NCBI GenBank assembly: GCA_045653225.1
Contig: JAZOLP010000150.1
Span: 1-7,939 of the forward strand
DNA from: UBA1737 sp045653225
GTDB lineage: Bacteria > Bacillota_I > Bacilli_A > ML615J-28 > CAG-313
Length of the DNA: 7,939 nt
Reading direction: 5' to 3'
The position numbers and the translations under genes were made by a program. The notes under the pieces were generated by a model. That model did no database searches, was not told the DNA's origin, and saw only the letters and a program-made list of their open reading frames with translations. This document shows, piece after piece, positions 6,363-7,939 of this stretch (the stretch's first letter is position 1; each line of letters starts with the position of its first letter).

Positions 6363-7334
6363 ATGGGCCTATTTAATAAAAAAACTAAAAGATTAACTCA
6401 TGATGAAATTAAACAAATAGGTAATGGTGATGTAGAAAGTCAAATAATAAAAAAAGAAAATAAACGTATATGGTATACAATAGGTGCCGCATCATGTATT
6501 ATAATGGCAATTATAGTTACTAATTGTATTGTTGATATTTATGAAAAAGCATATAATATTAATCAATATTTTGGTTATACTGTTTTAGGTTTAATTCTAT
6601 TATTAATTTTAGTATTTATAATTATTCCTTTAATTAAAGTATTTACATCTCCAACATTTACATTAGATGCATCAGCTTGTAATAAAACGATTAAAGGTAG
6701 AAACTATCGTACATTAAAAAGTGTTGCAAGAAACATAATTAAGGGAAATAACAGTGTTCCTGAAAATGTAAAAGAAGAATTAAGAAATTCACTTAACGAT
6801 AAATATTTATTAAGAGATAATTTAAATAGTATATATGATAAATACATTAAAAAAGATATTAATAAAATTGTTCTTGCATCAAGTATAAAAGTAGCATGCT
6901 CGACTGGACTTTCAAAAAATAATACTTTTGATGCATTTACTATTATAATTACTAATATAAGAATGATTATGCAAATAGTTATTAAGTGTGGCTATCGTCC
7001 AACATATGCAAAATTAGCTAAATTAATGTTTAAAGTATTTAGAAATGCTTTAATAGCATATTCAATTGAAACATCAAATGCTGCAGAATGGTTAGTAAAT
7101 TCTTGTAGTAAGTTTTTTAAAGATATTCCTGCAATAGGTAAACCAGTCGCATCAATCATGGAAGGTGCCGCAAACGGTTTTCTAACTGCTAGAATGGGAG
7201 TAATTACAAGAAAATACTTATATAGTGAGTTTAAAATTCATAATAATGGAAAAAATAATGAAGAAATTGAAGCAGAAATCTATAAAGAATCAATTAAAGA
7301 AGCTAAGCTGATAATTGATGAAAGTGGTGAGTAG
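6363..7334 (+). CDS. Two-TM membrane protein with YcjF/DUF697-like domain
   Basis: This 323-residue protein has a short basic cytoplasmic N-terminus, two transmembrane helices (about 36-58 and 70-94), a charged helical linker (about 105-165), and a C-terminal domain (about 168-290) that resembles DUF697 as in YcjF. The resemblance rests on an Ala/Ser-rich helix near 170-185, the Asp190 region, the CGYRP motif at 209-213 (compare YGxRP in YcjF), the DIPAIGKP stretch at 254-261, and GFLTARMG at 272-279 (compare GxLTARxG). A charged tail with likely coiled coil (about 297-320) ends the protein. In proteobacteria YcjF is usually encoded beside the P-loop protein YcjX; no such partner lies upstream here and the downstream gene has no visible P-loop. 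The role is unknown, perhaps in membrane stress or organisation by analogy. The stop TAG directly abuts the next ATG. Confidence 0.8.
   Translation: MGLFNKKTKRLTHDEIKQIGNGDVESQIIKKENKRIWYTIGAASCIIMAIIVTNCIVDIYEKAYNINQYFGYTVLGLILLLILVFIIIPLIKVFTSPTFTLDASACNKTIKGRNYRTLKSVARNIIKGNNSVPENVKEELRNSLNDKYLLRDNLNSIYDKYIKKDINKIVLASSIKVACSTGLSKNNTFDAFTIIITNIRMIMQIVIKCGYRPTYAKLAKLMFKVFRNALIAYSIETSNAAEWLVNSCSKFFKDIPAIGKPVASIMEGAANGFLTARMGVITRKYLYSEFKIHNNGKNNEEIEAEIYKESIKEAKLIIDESGE
7326..7331 (+). promoter_or_regulatory. Ribosome binding site of the last gene, inside the YcjF-like gene
   Basis: GGTGAG lies in the final two sense codons of the YcjF-like gene, with only the TAG stop between it and the ATG at 7335. 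This is the third GGTGA-type site of the window placed at or next to a stop codon, and it implies tight translational coupling. Confidence 0.65.
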
Positions 7335-7939
7335 ATGTTTATTGTAAACTTTACTGAGCTAATTAATAATACACTACAAAAAGTATTAATATTTGTAGGA
7401 GGTATAATAATTGGTATTTTATTAATTTTATTAATCTATTTCATAATTTCTCTAATACATAAATGTAGCAAAAACAGTTTTAAGAAAAATAATAAAATAA
7501 ATATACCAACTACTGATCCATCTATAGTTATATTAAAATATAAAACACTTTATTTAAACGAATATTCTTCAAAGACTTTCACAAAAAGAATCTCATTTAT
7601 AAAAGATACTTCAATTAACTTAATAAAAGAAATTGCCACACTCTACTTTCCATCATCTAAAGAACCAATGTTAGAGGTTAGTTTTGATAATTTAATTAAA
7701 CTAACAAATAGGGTACTCGATAAAATTGAGAACATGGTAAATGATATTATTGATAGTTCTTTATTTAAAGTATTTTGGGCATCATTTGCGGGGGCTAATA
7801 ATATTGTAGGATTCTTTAAAGGTTTATTTAAAAAAGAAAAAGATGAATATTTATCTTTAAATGTAAAAAAATTAAAGATATCTTATATCATTGAAAAACT
7901 AGATACTATTAAAAACAAACCCAAAAAAGAAAAAACTAA
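7335..7939 (+). CDS. Single-TM protein of unknown function, cut by the window edge
   Basis: An open frame of 201 codons starts at the ATG that abuts the preceding stop and reaches the window edge without a stop. The protein has a short N-terminus, one strong transmembrane helix (about 17-41), and a basic segment (43-56). After these comes a probably helical cytoplasmic part with an LEVSFDNLIKLTN segment (113-125), a long amphipathic helix to about 140, a FWASFAGANN segment (147-156), and a very Lys-rich visible end (from about 190). I do not recognise the family, and no nucleotide-binding or catalytic motif is visible. Zero spacing to the YcjF-like gene suggests a shared complex. The TAA in the last three bases is out of frame by two, just after A-rich runs (7923-7928 and 7930-7935). 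One additional A there would put it in frame, so a sequencing slip near the gene's end is possible; otherwise the gene continues. Confidence 0.8.
   Translation, partial: MFIVNFTELINNTLQKVLIFVGGIIIGILLILLIYFIISLIHKCSKNSFKKNNKINIPTTDPSIVILKYKTLYLNEYSSKTFTKRISFIKDTSINLIKEIATLYFPSSKEPMLEVSFDNLIKLTNRVLDKIENMVNDIIDSSLFKVFWASFAGANNIVGFFKGLFKKEKDEYLSLNVKKLKISYIIEKLDTIKNKPKKEKT

Noticed and set aside
1..7939. tRNA, rRNA, riboswitch, CRISPR array, insertion sequence or prophage signals
   Set aside because: I saw no cloverleaf-like segments, regular spaced repeats, transposase or integrase motifs, or long structured leaders; the intergenic space is too small for most of these.

Overview
The window is very AT-rich, with strong Shine-Dalgarno sequences (GGAGG or GGTGA types), Lys/Asn/Ile-rich proteins and tightly packed genes on one strand. 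That fits a low-GC Firmicutes/Bacilli-type genome, possibly one of the small-genome gut lineages near the Mollicutes; this is inference from composition only. The large genes are full length with TGA treated as a stop, and their Trp codons are TGG, so the mycoplasma code (TGA = Trp) is not used.

Layout: all eight genes lie on the + strand in two apparent operons. Operon A (about 51-5418) has an extended -10 promoter at its start and a perfect-stem rho-independent terminator at its end. It encodes two half-ABC exporters that together look like one asymmetric heterodimeric pump (101-1828 and 1821-3566, overlapping by 8 bases), a DUF362 protein with a C-terminal two-cluster ferredoxin domain (3574-4719), and a small lipoprotein with a poly-asparagine linker (4728-5381). 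In two successive junctions the upstream TAG stop is embedded in the downstream ribosome binding site.

Operon B (about 5448 to beyond the window end) starts after a 117-base intergenic region. That region holds the terminator, a 12-bp perfect inverted repeat and a TATAAT box placed so close to the first ATG that the mRNA would be nearly leaderless. Its genes encode an unrecognised 103-residue protein (5499-5810), a DUF5662-like protein with HD-domain-like His/Asp residues (5823-6350), a two-TM protein with a YcjF/DUF697-like C-terminal domain (6363-7334), and a single-TM protein that runs off the window edge (from 7335).

How they may work together: the two ABC halves should form one exporter with a single catalytically competent ATP site. 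The iron-sulfur protein and the lipoprotein share its transcript, but the sequence does not say whether they act on the same substrate. In operon B the last two genes abut without a gap and both encode membrane proteins with cytoplasmic helical parts, which makes them candidates for one complex. I found no RNA genes, insertion sequences, CRISPR array or phage genes, and no gene-free stretch longer than about 120 bases.
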